Shown: positions 56,243 through 64,000 of the stretch, in pieces
Numbering within the stretch: position 1 is the first letter of the stretch
Layout: every line of letters starts with the position of its first letter
Assembly: GCA_025782395.1 (NCBI GenBank)
Contig: JALGZD010000120.1
Coordinates: 44,607 to 108,606 of the forward strand
DNA length: 64,000 nucleotides
Direction of reading: 5' to 3'
Source: a bacterium
GTDB taxonomy: Bacteria; Joyebacterota; Joyebacteria; Joyebacterales; Joyebacteraceae
Notes under the pieces: model-generated
Seen by the model: only the letters and a program-made list of their open reading frames with translations
Told to the model about the DNA's origin: nothing
Databases searched by the model: none
Translations under genes and position numbers: made by a program

Positions 56243-57688
56243 TTGGCGAGACGCGCGATTGCAATGCTCACGGTGGTGACGGCGACGGCGGTCGCCGTGA
56301 CAGGGTGCAGCGTGAGCCGGCCAAACGGCCAGCATGTTGAGCAGCTTCCGCCCGAGCTCGTTTGCACCATCGTGGAGGGGGAGGCTGCCGGATTCTGGTC
56401 CGAGGCGCGGGACGGCTGGTGGCAGGAGGGCGGCAGCATGCTTCTTGTGGCGCGATCGGACGGAGAGCCCGACTCTGCCCGAGCGCTCTCGGCAGCGTGC
56501 GGCGAAGCGGCCGAGTCTGTCTTCGAGCTTCTCGATCAACGAGGCATCAGGTACGGTGACACGCGAAGAAACGAGATTGAAGATGAGCTTGCCCGGTCTC
56601 TTGCATCGGGAGGCGAAGCGACATTCCCGCGTGCACGGATCAACAGAGACATCATCGAGCACTGCGTTCGGGAGCCCGGCGCCACGGAGCACTGGCGGAG
56701 CAGGGTTCTCGTCGAGTACCCGATAGCCTATCTCCGCGGCGACGTGAGGAACGTGGAGTGGGAGAGAGACAAACTTGCCCGGGAGGCCGCCACACTGGTC
56801 GAATCGGCGGAGGGGTTTCTGGACGATGGTCTCTGGCTCGCAGGACTCAGTGAACTGTCGCGCGCCGGCCTTGCGCATGATGGGATGGGGCTTCCCGAGA
56901 CCGACGCTCTTCGCGGTGCCGTGATGCTCGAGACGCTCAATAGTGCTGCAGAGGGCGCTGCCCGCAGCCTCATGGTCGAACCCGACACTGTGACCACACC
57001 GCTCGTGATCCGTGCGGGTGAAACGACCCAGATCCGCTTCCGGCTGAGCTTTGAGCGGGGAGGGCAGCGGATGCCCGCGGTCGGCGTTCCGGTGGCGTTT
57101 GAAAGCCCGGAGTGGGGTGTGATCGTACGGGCGGAGCGAGTAAGCGGGGTGAACGGCTCCGTCTCTGTTGCCGTGCGGGCGGCAGAGAACGCCCGCTGTG
57201 GGAGGATGCGTGCCCACATCGACCGGACAGCGCTGGCGGCCACACCCGCTCGCCGGTTCGCAGGCTTCATCGCGGACGATTCGTCCAGCACGGCGGTCGA
57301 GATTCAGGTTATCTCGGAGCGTGGAGTGACCGTCTGTCTCGATCTGAATGACGGAGAGATCGCCGCCGCGCGTCGGCTGACGGATGCATTTGGCCCGGCG
57401 CTGGCGCGGTACGGTTGCACTCTCGAGCCGTGCGGGCCGGGGACCGACATCATTGTGAGAGGAGAACTCTCGCCGGATGTGGTGAGGCCGAGCGTGGAAG
57501 GGGAGCAGATTCTGGCCGTGCTCAGTGTGGAGGCGTTCGATCAGAGGAGCGCCCTGCAGATCGCCAGGACCATCGTAAGCGTTGCGTGGCCGTCGCGAGA
57601 CGACAGAGAGGAAGCAGAGGCGCTTGCGCTGCGAGAGGTGGGCAGACTTCTGGCGGTCTATCTGGAATCCAGGATAGTGCCTGACTGA
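56243..57688 (+). CDS. lipoprotein of unknown function in the ECF operon
   Basis: A 481-residue predicted lipoprotein. The signal peptide ends in the lipobox AVTGC (Cys near residue 22). Residues 30-140 have a pattern loosely like LPP20-type lipoproteins (GEAAGFWSEARDGW, then Ala-rich helices). Residues 255-350 look like a beta-sandwich (PLVIRAGETTQIRFRLSFE). The C-terminal part (370-470) has an alternating strand/helix pattern with VCLDLNDGEIAAARRL and IIVRGELSP. I do not recognise the family. TTG start at 56243 has GAGGG seven bases upstream; ATG 56264 is an alternative. It follows the Ig-repeat gene by 62 bases. Confidence 0.7.
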   Translation: MARRAIAMLTVVTATAVAVTGCSVSRPNGQHVEQLPPELVCTIVEGEAAGFWSEARDGWWQEGGSMLLVARSDGEPDSARALSAACGEAAESVFELLDQRGIRYGDTRRNEIEDELARSLASGGEATFPRARINRDIIEHCVREPGATEHWRSRVLVEYPIAYLRGDVRNVEWERDKLAREAATLVESAEGFLDDGLWLAGLSELSRAGLAHDGMGLPETDALRGAVMLETLNSAAEGAARSLMVEPDTVTTPLVIRAGETTQIRFRLSFERGGQRMPAVGVPVAFESPEWGVIVRAERVSGVNGSVSVAVRAAENARCGRMRAHIDRTALAATPARRFAGFIADDSSSTAVEIQVISERGVTVCLDLNDGEIAAARRLTDAFGPALARYGCTLEPCGPGTDIIVRGELSPDVVRPSVEGEQILAVLSVEAFDQRSALQIARTIVSVAWPSRDDREEAEALALREVGRLLAVYLESRIVPD

Positions 57689-57727
57689 GCTGCCACGGTG
57701 AGTGTCGGGAGTGCTGATGGCCTGGTG

Positions 57728-58525
57728 TCAGGGTGCGACGCGGGCAGTGTCGGCCACGGTAAGTCCAAACAGGCTGAGCGTATCGTAGTACGAGACAGTG
57801 AAGTACCCCCACCCTGCGCCTACGACGTTCCCGTTGGTCCCAGTGCCGGGGTATGGTCCCGCCACAGCGAGCACCTTGCCATCGAGTTCACCAGCGAGAG
57901 TAATCTCAGCAGGTTCAAATACTGCGTTCGTGCCGGTCGTTGTTTGCGACAGGATGATGGAATCGCCACGCGCTCCCCTGATCACACACTCTACTTTATA
58001 GTAGTCAGCGTCCTCCGCCGTCGCCCACTCGACGAACAGCGTGTCTCCGAGAGCCACATCGTTCGCCTGGACAACGCTGAACGCCCCCGGGACCGGCTCA
58101 CCCGCCGTCGCAAAGCCCCACTCGGTCGTTACCTTAAGAGAACAAACCTGGCCATTCTGCCAGAGGATGGCATCTTCTTCGAGGGTCGCAACCAGTCCGA
58201 GAGGATCGCCGACACTGATCTCTGAGATGGAGCGGTCACTCACGGACACGACGAAGATACCCGGGAGTGGATCCGAGGTGCAGAAGACTCTGACCGAGAC
58301 GCGGTCTCCGCCGGCGAGTCGGGTTTCAAGAACGCTGGCGCCGATGAACGGATCACCTTCGTTCTCATCGAGGGGGCAGACGATGTCGTCGCTGCACCCA
58401 GGGAGAAGGGTTGCTGCAAGAAGCACTGCACCCGCGAATGCTGCGGAGGCGACTGCAGGACGTGAAGCGGCCTGACGGGAGCCTACCGCAAGCCACATGG
58501 GTATCATCCTTATCGAGAGGCGCAT
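57728..58525 (-). CDS. lipoprotein with fibronectin/Ig-like domain, unknown function
   Basis: A 265-residue predicted lipoprotein. Signal peptide with lipobox LLPGC (Cys at about residue 44) after a long basic start. The mature part has a first beta-rich region (50-130) and a second (145-240) that looks like a fibronectin type III or Ig-like fold (SVVQANDVALGDTLFVEWATAEDADYYKVECVI in part). No enzyme motif is visible. It begins 6 bases after the PLP decarboxylase gene, so the two share an operon. Function unknown. Confidence 0.7.
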   Translation of the reverse strand: MRLSIRMIPMWLAVGSRQAASRPAVASAAFAGAVLLAATLLPGCSDDIVCPLDENEGDPFIGASVLETRLAGGDRVSVRVFCTSDPLPGIFVVSVSDRSISEISVGDPLGLVATLEEDAILWQNGQVCSLKVTTEWGFATAGEPVPGAFSVVQANDVALGDTLFVEWATAEDADYYKVECVIRGARGDSIILSQTTTGTNAVFEPAEITLAGELDGKVLAVAGPYPGTGTNGNVVGAGWGYFTVSYYDTLSLFGLTVADTARVAP

Positions 58526-58531
58526 CGCAGG

Positions 58532-59890
58532 CTACTCCAGTCCTGAGAACGGCTTCTGGCCAAACATAATGTCGGCGTGCTCTCCGCGTTCCCTGATGAG
58601 CGTCGCCTTTCCATTCAACACGAGGATTTCGGCTGCGGACGGATGCGAGAGGAACCTCAAGGGACTCATCGAGTAACCGTAGGCACCGGCATTGAAGATG
58701 CCGATGAGGTCGTCTATCGCAATACTGTCGGGGGCCTTGATCTCCTGACTCATCACGTCGATGGGCGTGCAGAGCGGCCCGGTGACCTTTGCGCTCACCG
58801 CCCCGGGCTGCCCGAGCTTGTTCACAACGGCGGCTTCGTGATGGACCTTCATGAGCATAGGGCGGACAAACTGGTTGATGCCGCCGTTGGTGATAACGAA
58901 GCGCTCTCCCCTCGACTCTTTGAGCTCGATCACGCGTGACAGATACACGCCGCATTCCGACACGAGGATTCTGCCCAATTCCAGGAGAAGACGGAAGCCC
59001 TCACGTTCGGAGTAAGGAGCGAATACTTCCTCAACGACCGCGCCGAGAGCAGGCAGGTCGAGCTGCTCCTCCTTTTCGTAGTGCGGTACGCCGAGGCCGG
59101 CGCCGAAATCTATCGACTCGAGCTTGCCGCCGATTATCTCCTCGACGCGACGCGCGGTTGCGACCGTACGTTCGGCGCTCGCGACTATCTCGTCCGGGTG
59201 TAGGATCTGACTTGCCGTGTAGACGTGCACGCCCACGATGTCGATCATCTTCCGGTCCCAGTGATCAGGAAGATCACCGAGCTTCTCCTCATCGATTCCG
59301 AACTTGCTCGGGCCGCCGGCCATCTGCTCGTGCAGTGGGCCGGTCGATCCGCCGCCGACTTTGGTCAAACCGTCAGCCGTGTTGATTCTCAGCGCCACAC
59401 GCGCCGGGACGCGGAGCAGTCTCGATATGTGCGATATCCGCTCGAGCTCTCTCAGCGACTCGACATTGATCGCGAAGATCCTTGCCAGGATGGCATCTTC
59501 CAGTTCGCGGTCGGTCTTGCCGGGTCCGGCGAACACGATATCGAGAGGATCGAACCCGATCTCCCTTGCAACGAACAACTCCCCGCCGGATGCGAGCTCG
59601 ACGCCTGCCCCGAGTTCCATGAGGAGCCCAACGAGAGCAACGGATGGATTCGCCTTCATCGAATAGAGGATCTCAAACGATGGGAAGGCGGTCCTGAGGG
59701 CGCGGAAGCGCTCGCGGATCCTGTCGCCGTCGTAGACATAGGTCGGGGTCCCGAACTCCCCTGCGAGCTGTGTCACGGGGATTCCGCTGATCTCAAGTAC
59801 GCCGTCGTTCTGCGTGAAATTCCTGAGCAGTTGTTCCTCCTTGCCGCTATCTCTGGACGGATCTTCGTAGAGAATATAGCACGCGATCAA
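58532..59890 (-). CDS. PLP-dependent fold-III decarboxylase (LysA/BtrK family)
   Basis: A decarboxylase of the alanine-racemase fold (452 residues from the TTG at 59890). The PLP lysine is K79 in YSMKANPS, and the PLP-phosphate segment GAGLGVPHY and the C-terminal GAYGYSM are present. Canonical diaminopimelate decarboxylase has CESGD; this protein has GPLCTPID (C374), as in BtrK-type and exosortase-associated decarboxylases, so the substrate may be a carrier-bound or other amino acid rather than diaminopimelate. No Shine-Dalgarno precedes the TTG, while AAGGAGG lies five bases before an in-frame CTG at 59830, so the true start may be there. Confidence 0.85.
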   Translation of the reverse strand: MIACYILYEDPSRDSGKEEQLLRNFTQNDGVLEISGIPVTQLAGEFGTPTYVYDGDRIRERFRALRTAFPSFEILYSMKANPSVALVGLLMELGAGVELASGGELFVAREIGFDPLDIVFAGPGKTDRELEDAILARIFAINVESLRELERISHISRLLRVPARVALRINTADGLTKVGGGSTGPLHEQMAGGPSKFGIDEEKLGDLPDHWDRKMIDIVGVHVYTASQILHPDEIVASAERTVATARRVEEIIGGKLESIDFGAGLGVPHYEKEEQLDLPALGAVVEEVFAPYSEREGFRLLLELGRILVSECGVYLSRVIELKESRGERFVITNGGINQFVRPMLMKVHHEAAVVNKLGQPGAVSAKVTGPLCTPIDVMSQEIKAPDSIAIDDLIGIFNAGAYGYSMSPLRFLSHPSAAEILVLNGKATLIRERGEHADIMFGQKPFSGLE

Positions 59891-59954
59891 CGGAGGGTCA
59901 ATTCAGGCGGACGGTTCCGGGTCGTTGTAAGATCTCCTATTCGACCGCCCCGCA

Positions 59955-61394
59955 TCACCTAAGCACGACGATCTTCCGTTCGAGTTCGCAGGCCCCGATG
60001 CGCACCCTCACGAAGTAAACGGCGCTCGCGACCGCGCTGCCCCGGTCGTCGCGGCCGTCCCACGCGAGCGACGCCGCGCCCGCCGGGAAGGGCCGGTCCG
60101 CAAGCACGCGCACGAGCCTTCCCGTCACGTCGTACACGGCCGCGCGCACTCGACCTGCTCCCGGAAGCTGGAAGGCCAGAGCGCAGTCTCCACTCGAGGG
60201 GTTCGGATGTGCCGAGAGACAGAGAGACGCTGCGTCGTCGGCCGGCTCAACGGCGGTGACATCGTCTCCCACCACGAGGAGATCGTGCGGAGGCAGTGAC
60301 GCGCCGATGGGTCCTGTTGTGAGCTGGCCCCCGTCGCTCAGATCGAAGACGCGGATGCCGGGCGACACGTACGTCCTGTCCGCGAGAAACAGCTGCCCGC
60401 TTCCCTCATGCACCTCCACGTCCATCACGTTGTAGCCACCCGGTTTCCACACGTTGCTGATCTTCTCGCCGGTCGACCAGTCGAACGCGACGCAGAACTG
60501 CTCCCAGGATGGAGACAATGTCGAGATAACCGCGTGCGCGCGACCGGACACGGGCAGGGTGAAGTCGTAAAGATCGCCGCCGAGCTGTGCCTCGGTCGAC
60601 ACGACTCGGACGGCCTCGAGCGCGACGGGATCGACCTCGACGATGCCCCCGTCGAGCGGACCCCAACGCGCGCTGCACGCTACGTAGAGAAAACCAGTGT
60701 CTTCGTCGACCAGGATGTCCCTGTAGGGATTGGTGGCAGGGAGTTCGATGCCCTGAACGCCGGGCGATACGGTGTCGACGTCTACCAACTCGTTCGTCGC
60801 CGTGTCGATGACGGCGAGATAGGATGGCGGGACGGGGATCCAGTAGTAATCCCGGTCCAGGCGCTGCACCGCCACGAAGAGAAGCCCGCCGCGAAGAGCC
60901 ATGCCCGACATCTCAGGCAGACCGTCCGCATCGGCCAAAGGCGACAGGTCGACGGAATCGGTCACGGCGCCGGTGGTCGGGTCGACCTCGTAGAGAATCG
61001 CGCTCTCGTTCCTGGAGACGTACGCGCGGCTCTCGGACACGAACGCCATGTCGTGCGGGTTGCTCCCGGGACCGACCGAGAATTGCAAGATTGTGGCGAA
61101 GTCCTGCGACGGATCGAGGACCTGGATGTTGTCCCCGTAGAGATGGTTGATCACATAGACGAGCCCGTCGTGGTACCGGGCGTCCGCGTCACTGTGAATG
61201 GTCGCCACGGGGTCGTCCACGCTCCACGGCGGGACGACGTCTGCAACCGACACGCGTCCACTGACGTAGTAGTCCGAGTTTACGGAGACAACGTAGTCCC
61301 AGGGAGGTCCCGCGCCCTCTCCCGACAGCGGCACGAGCGCAACTGTGGTGAGGATGGCAATGAACATGAAGCGGTGTCGTCTCGTGCGGTCCAT
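59955..61394 (-). CDS. beta-propeller protein with FlgD-like C-terminal domain (BtuG-like)
   Basis: A 479-residue exported protein. The signal peptide (residues 8-28) precedes a beta-propeller (about 30-380) with YncE/YVTN-type blades (GLVYVINHLYGDNIQVLDP, GSNPHDMAFV, AYVSRNESAILYEVDP, YNVMDVEVHEGSGQLFLAD). The last 85 residues are a FlgD/Por-type Ig domain: HPNPSSGDCALAF, VYDVTGRLVRVL, WDGRDDRGSAVASAVYFVRV, and a basic end. Such domains often act as secretion or attachment signals. It starts 16 bases after the BtuB-like gene (ATG 61394, GGAGAAAG upstream), so both are under the riboswitch. By context it may capture cobalamin at the surface, as BtuG does. Confidence 0.8.
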   Translation of the reverse strand: MDRTRRHRFMFIAILTTVALVPLSGEGAGPPWDYVVSVNSDYYVSGRVSVADVVPPWSVDDPVATIHSDADARYHDGLVYVINHLYGDNIQVLDPSQDFATILQFSVGPGSNPHDMAFVSESRAYVSRNESAILYEVDPTTGAVTDSVDLSPLADADGLPEMSGMALRGGLLFVAVQRLDRDYYWIPVPPSYLAVIDTATNELVDVDTVSPGVQGIELPATNPYRDILVDEDTGFLYVACSARWGPLDGGIVEVDPVALEAVRVVSTEAQLGGDLYDFTLPVSGRAHAVISTLSPSWEQFCVAFDWSTGEKISNVWKPGGYNVMDVEVHEGSGQLFLADRTYVSPGIRVFDLSDGGQLTTGPIGASLPPHDLLVVGDDVTAVEPADDAASLCLSAHPNPSSGDCALAFQLPGAGRVRAAVYDVTGRLVRVLADRPFPAGAASLAWDGRDDRGSAVASAVYFVRVRIGACELERKIVVLR

Positions 61395-61410
61395 GCTGCT
61401 TTCTCCTTGA

Positions 61411-63504
61411 TTACGGTGCTTCCACAAGTAGCGTCACAGAAAGCGTTCTCCCCGGAAGCGGGTAGCCCTCGACATCGACGATGCGCTCGTCGGTCAGATT
61501 CCGAACCTCGAGCGACAGCGACAGCGTGCCGGGGACCAGGTAAATGCTCCCTCCCACGTTGTGAACGTGTGACGAGGGACTCAAGTTTTCCACGAGGTTC
61601 GCCTGGTCGCGGTAGGCCTCTCCCTGGTGGTGATACTCGTGCCAGACTGACTCCCCCGTGCCCCCTTTCCACTGGGTTCGTACGAAGAGGTCATGCCGGG
61701 GCTCGTATGGGAGCCTCTTCCCGCTGTACGTCGGGGAAGGACCTTTGTTCCTCGCGTCCTGGAACGTGTAGGAGGCCGACAGGCTCAGGCCCGCCTCCCA
61801 CGAACAGCGCGCAGTGAGCTCGATCCCCTCGACGCTCGCGGACTCCAGGTTGAACGCCTTGACCGTCCGCTGCGAGTTCTGAAGGAAGACGATCAGGTCG
61901 TCCCGCTCGGCCCGGAAGAGGACCGCCTCGAGGAAGGCGCCTCCGGAGGAAGACGGATCAGACCTGAGCACGATCCCGACGTCCGTCGTAGTTCCCTCCT
62001 CCGGTGACAGCTCGGTGTTTCCCTCGATGAACCCGCTTGCCCCGAAGAGCTCGATCATCGACGGGAACCGGGCGAAGCGCGTCCGGTTGGCTTTCAGCGT
62101 TACCCTTGGATGCAGGCGTATCCGCGCGCCGAAGTAAGGGCCGTGGAAGTCCGCGCGATGAGCTTCCGTGAGCGGCTCGGGAGGTCCCCCGAAGGGGACG
62201 GGCCCCGTGTAGTTGTCGGCCGATTCCTGATACCTGTACCCGGCCACGAATTTGAGTCTACCGCCCAGGAGAAAGAGCTTGTCCTCCGCAGACAACGAAT
62301 ACGCAGTGCGCTTCCTCGTGAAGCCCACGCCGATGGCCGGATTCGAGCTCTCAGGTATGAAACGCTCGCGCCTGAACTCGGCGAACAGGTTCAGCGACTG
62401 GTGCGCGGCGTGCCAGTCGAAGCCCGAGAGCAGATTCGCACCGTAGTTCCAGCTCCTGTCGTCCCAATCGGACCTGTCGAAGCCGACCTCGTCGTCCGGG
62501 TTGTAGAAGCGCTCCCGCCTGGTGACGTGGAAGCCCGAGATCCTGCACGAGAGCCTGCCTCCCGCGGCGGGCGGGGGTTCAACGGAGATGCGCGCGGTGT
62601 TCCGGAAGATCCTGTAGTGCACGCTCTTGATGTGTACGTTCTCGATCCCGGGAACACCGCTCCGCTTCCAGAAAGCATCGTTCGATCCTTCGATCTTCCA
62701 CCCGGCCCGGGGACCGGTGTCGAACCTCACGAGGAGATCGCTCTGTCTGAAGTTATTGTTCTCCCTCGCAACTACCTCGTCGTCGTCCGCGTTCTCGGGC
62801 GTGCCGTGGCGGTCGAGGTATTCGAAGTCGCCCTCGCTCTGGAGGTGGTGGAAGACGACGGTGTAGTCGAGCGCGGCTTCGCGGTCGCGAGCGGCACCGT
62901 CTGTAGCGGCACCACTGGTAGCGGCGCAGCCTCCCGTCGGGAGCCCGAAACTCCCTGAGCGGAGGAGGTCGATTCTGAACGTCTCGTAGCTACCGGCAGA
63001 CAATACCGCCGCAGCCCGGCCCGCGCCGGGCGAGCGCGTGACGAGATTCACGACGCCGCCTATCCCGGGGCTTCCGAACTCCACGGGCGCTCCTCCCCTG
63101 TAAACCTCGATGCGCTCCAGGCTGTCGAGCGGGAGATCGGCAAGGTTGGTCGCTCCGTAGCTGACGGAGTTCATCGGGACGCCGTCCACATAGATCTCGA
63201 CCTGTCCGGGCGAACTCGCTCGAATAGAAGCGGTGCTGTATGCCCCGAGCCCGCCGTATCGCCTCACGTGGACACCGGCGCCCCTCTCGATAACGTCTGT
63301 CACGGTCGAGACGCGGCCGAGTTCGTCCGCGATCTCGTGGACGGTCGCGAACGTCGCCACGATCTCGAGCTGCTCCGGGCGGTCGGAGACGACCTCGAGC
63401 GTATCGACGATACCGGTGAGCGGGGCGGGCTGGATGTGATCATCCGCGACGGCGGGAGAAACCAGAAGGAGGACGGTGAGAATGCATGTGAAACGACGCC
63501 CCAT
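61411..63504 (-). CDS. btuB: TonB-dependent outer-membrane receptor, BtuB-like
   Basis: A 697-residue TonB-dependent receptor. Signal peptide (1-20), a TonB-box-like DTLEVVSDRP (E. coli BtuB has DTLVVTAN), a plug domain (about 45-155: RYGGLGAYSTASIRASSPGQ, VYVDGVP-type VEIYVDGVPMN, GVVNLVTRSPG) and a 22-strand-type barrel to the C-terminus, ending in TLLVEAP. The cobalamin riboswitch upstream makes vitamin B12 or another corrinoid the likely substrate. ATG 63504 has GGGGAGGAA upstream; longer starts would run into the riboswitch region. The propeller gene follows. Confidence 0.92.
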   Translation of the reverse strand: MGRRFTCILTVLLLVSPAVADDHIQPAPLTGIVDTLEVVSDRPEQLEIVATFATVHEIADELGRVSTVTDVIERGAGVHVRRYGGLGAYSTASIRASSPGQVEIYVDGVPMNSVSYGATNLADLPLDSLERIEVYRGGAPVEFGSPGIGGVVNLVTRSPGAGRAAAVLSAGSYETFRIDLLRSGSFGLPTGGCAATSGAATDGAARDREAALDYTVVFHHLQSEGDFEYLDRHGTPENADDDEVVARENNNFRQSDLLVRFDTGPRAGWKIEGSNDAFWKRSGVPGIENVHIKSVHYRIFRNTARISVEPPPAAGGRLSCRISGFHVTRRERFYNPDDEVGFDRSDWDDRSWNYGANLLSGFDWHAAHQSLNLFAEFRRERFIPESSNPAIGVGFTRKRTAYSLSAEDKLFLLGGRLKFVAGYRYQESADNYTGPVPFGGPPEPLTEAHRADFHGPYFGARIRLHPRVTLKANRTRFARFPSMIELFGASGFIEGNTELSPEEGTTTDVGIVLRSDPSSSGGAFLEAVLFRAERDDLIVFLQNSQRTVKAFNLESASVEGIELTARCSWEAGLSLSASYTFQDARNKGPSPTYSGKRLPYEPRHDLFVRTQWKGGTGESVWHEYHHQGEAYRDQANLVENLSPSSHVHNVGGSIYLVPGTLSLSLEVRNLTDERIVDVEGYPLPGRTLSVTLLVEAP

Positions 63505-63508
63505 GGGT

Positions 63509-63537
63509 TCCTCCCCAATGACCGACCGGTGGGAGGA
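63509..63537 (-). promoter_or_regulatory. hairpin that can hide the btuB ribosome-binding site
   Basis: On the minus strand TCCTCCC (63531-63537) can pair with GGGAGGA (63509-63515), which is the Shine-Dalgarno sequence of btuB, with a 15-base loop. It lies downstream of the riboswitch and would suit translational control. Confidence 0.5.
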
Positions 63538-63637
63538 GTTCCCGCGGGGCGCCGTCATGCATGCCGGGTGGAGCAAGCGCTCGCGCAGTCGACTCGCACG
63601 CTCGTCTCTCGGTCTATCCACGGACCGACGAGCACTC

Positions 63638-63795
63638 CCACCGGCAGGTACTCTGGCTCTCGGATCGTTCTACTACCCAAGAGACCGCGCTATCCGAGCG
63701 CGGCCTCCAAGGGTTCGTCCCCGACTACAGTTGCGGGACAGCACCGGTTTTCGACCGGTTTTCCCTGAACGGCCTTTCGGCGCCCGGTGAGATCA
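63638..63795 (-). promoter_or_regulatory. cobalamin (AdoCbl-type) riboswitch
   Basis: On the minus strand the conserved core reads GGGAAAACCGG, then GGTGCTGTCCCGCAACTGTAG (21 bases; the key part is CCCGCAACTGTA at 63727-63738), and the 3' element AGCCAGAGTACCTGCCGG (63641-63658, matching GCCAGGAGACCTGCC). Order and sequences match the cobalamin riboswitch. It stands 135 bases before the BtuB-like gene. Ligand binding should turn down expression when B12 is plentiful. The 5' boundary is approximate. Confidence 0.9.
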
Positions 63796-64000
63796 GTGTC
63801 TGTGTGAATCTACGGCTTCCGGAGCCCGCGGTCAACAAGGAAGAGCCCGCGCGGGCACGGTCCGCCTCGCTCAAGCAACGATTGTGATGATACTATCTAC
63901 TCTTAGGGCATATGTCCGGTGAGTGATCTTGCACCGGTTGTGCGCCTCTGTCAGGAGGTTCCTGGAGCCTCACTCCACGGGTCCTTCGAGAGCGTCCAGG
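63796..64000. other. unassigned sequence upstream of the riboswitch
   Basis: No gene or RNA is supported here. It should contain the promoter of the btuB operon; I see AT-rich TAGTAT and TATCAT elements near 63885-63897 but no clear -35. Confidence 0.3.

Noticed and set aside
62110..62958. Plus-strand open frame of 282 codons opposite the BtuB-like gene
   Set aside because: Antisense shadow; composition (Val/Glu/Arg) reflects the other strand's codon use.

Overview
The window (64 kb, fairly GC-rich) comes from the replication-origin region of a Gram-negative, probably anaerobic bacterium with sodium bioenergetics. Outer-membrane genes are present: a TonB receptor, an OmpA-type protein, a beta-barrel protein and lipoproteins. 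A FlgD/Por-type C-terminal domain, a bacterial V/A-type ATPase in the Thermus gene order and a group 4 [NiFe] hydrogenase point to an uncultured lineage near the FCB group (Eisenbacteria/Krumholzibacteria/Latescibacteria-like). The taxonomic guess is weak.

Layout. 1-11.4 kb (minus): an operon for a membrane-bound [NiFe] hydrogenase joined to Mrp-type Na+/H+ antiporter subunits, a HydBG-type NAD(P)H diaphorase pair, a polyferredoxin and a molybdopterin-oxidoreductase-like subunit without a metal-ligand Cys/Sec. 11.8-15.4 kb (minus): three SPFH genes (HflK, HflC and a second HflK fused to a cation diffusion facilitator). 15.5-26.8 kb (minus): gyrA, gyrB (with a histone-H1-like tail), dciA, recF, dnaN, a GH97 glucosidase, then oriC and dnaA. 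27.4-37.4 kb (plus): rpmH, rnpA, yidD, yidC, jag, mnmE, mnmG, rsmG, two parS sites, parA, parB and a bactofilin. 37.7-46.7 kb (plus): a complete V/A-ATPase operon G-I-K-E-C-F-A-B-D whose c-ring subunit has the Na+ ligand set.

46.7-57.7 kb: a cupin, an OmpA/TSP3 protein, a sigma-54-type promoter before a receiver-GGDEF-receiver protein, a large outer-membrane protein, and an ECF sigma/anti-sigma/Ig-repeat/lipoprotein operon with its own ECF-type promoter. 57.7-64 kb (minus): a lipoprotein and a PLP decarboxylase, then a cobalamin-riboswitch-controlled BtuB-like receptor followed by a beta-propeller protein that resembles the BtuB-BtuG pair of Bacteroidetes.

Transcription diverges at about 27 kb. 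An array of DnaA boxes with a unit like the B. subtilis basal unwinding system lies just downstream of dnaA (25.1 kb), so the chromosomal origin is placed there. Hydrogenase-Mrp and Na+-type V-ATPase together suggest a sodium circuit: H2 or redox chemistry builds a Na+ gradient that the ATPase uses. I found no tRNA, rRNA, CRISPR array, transposase or phage gene.
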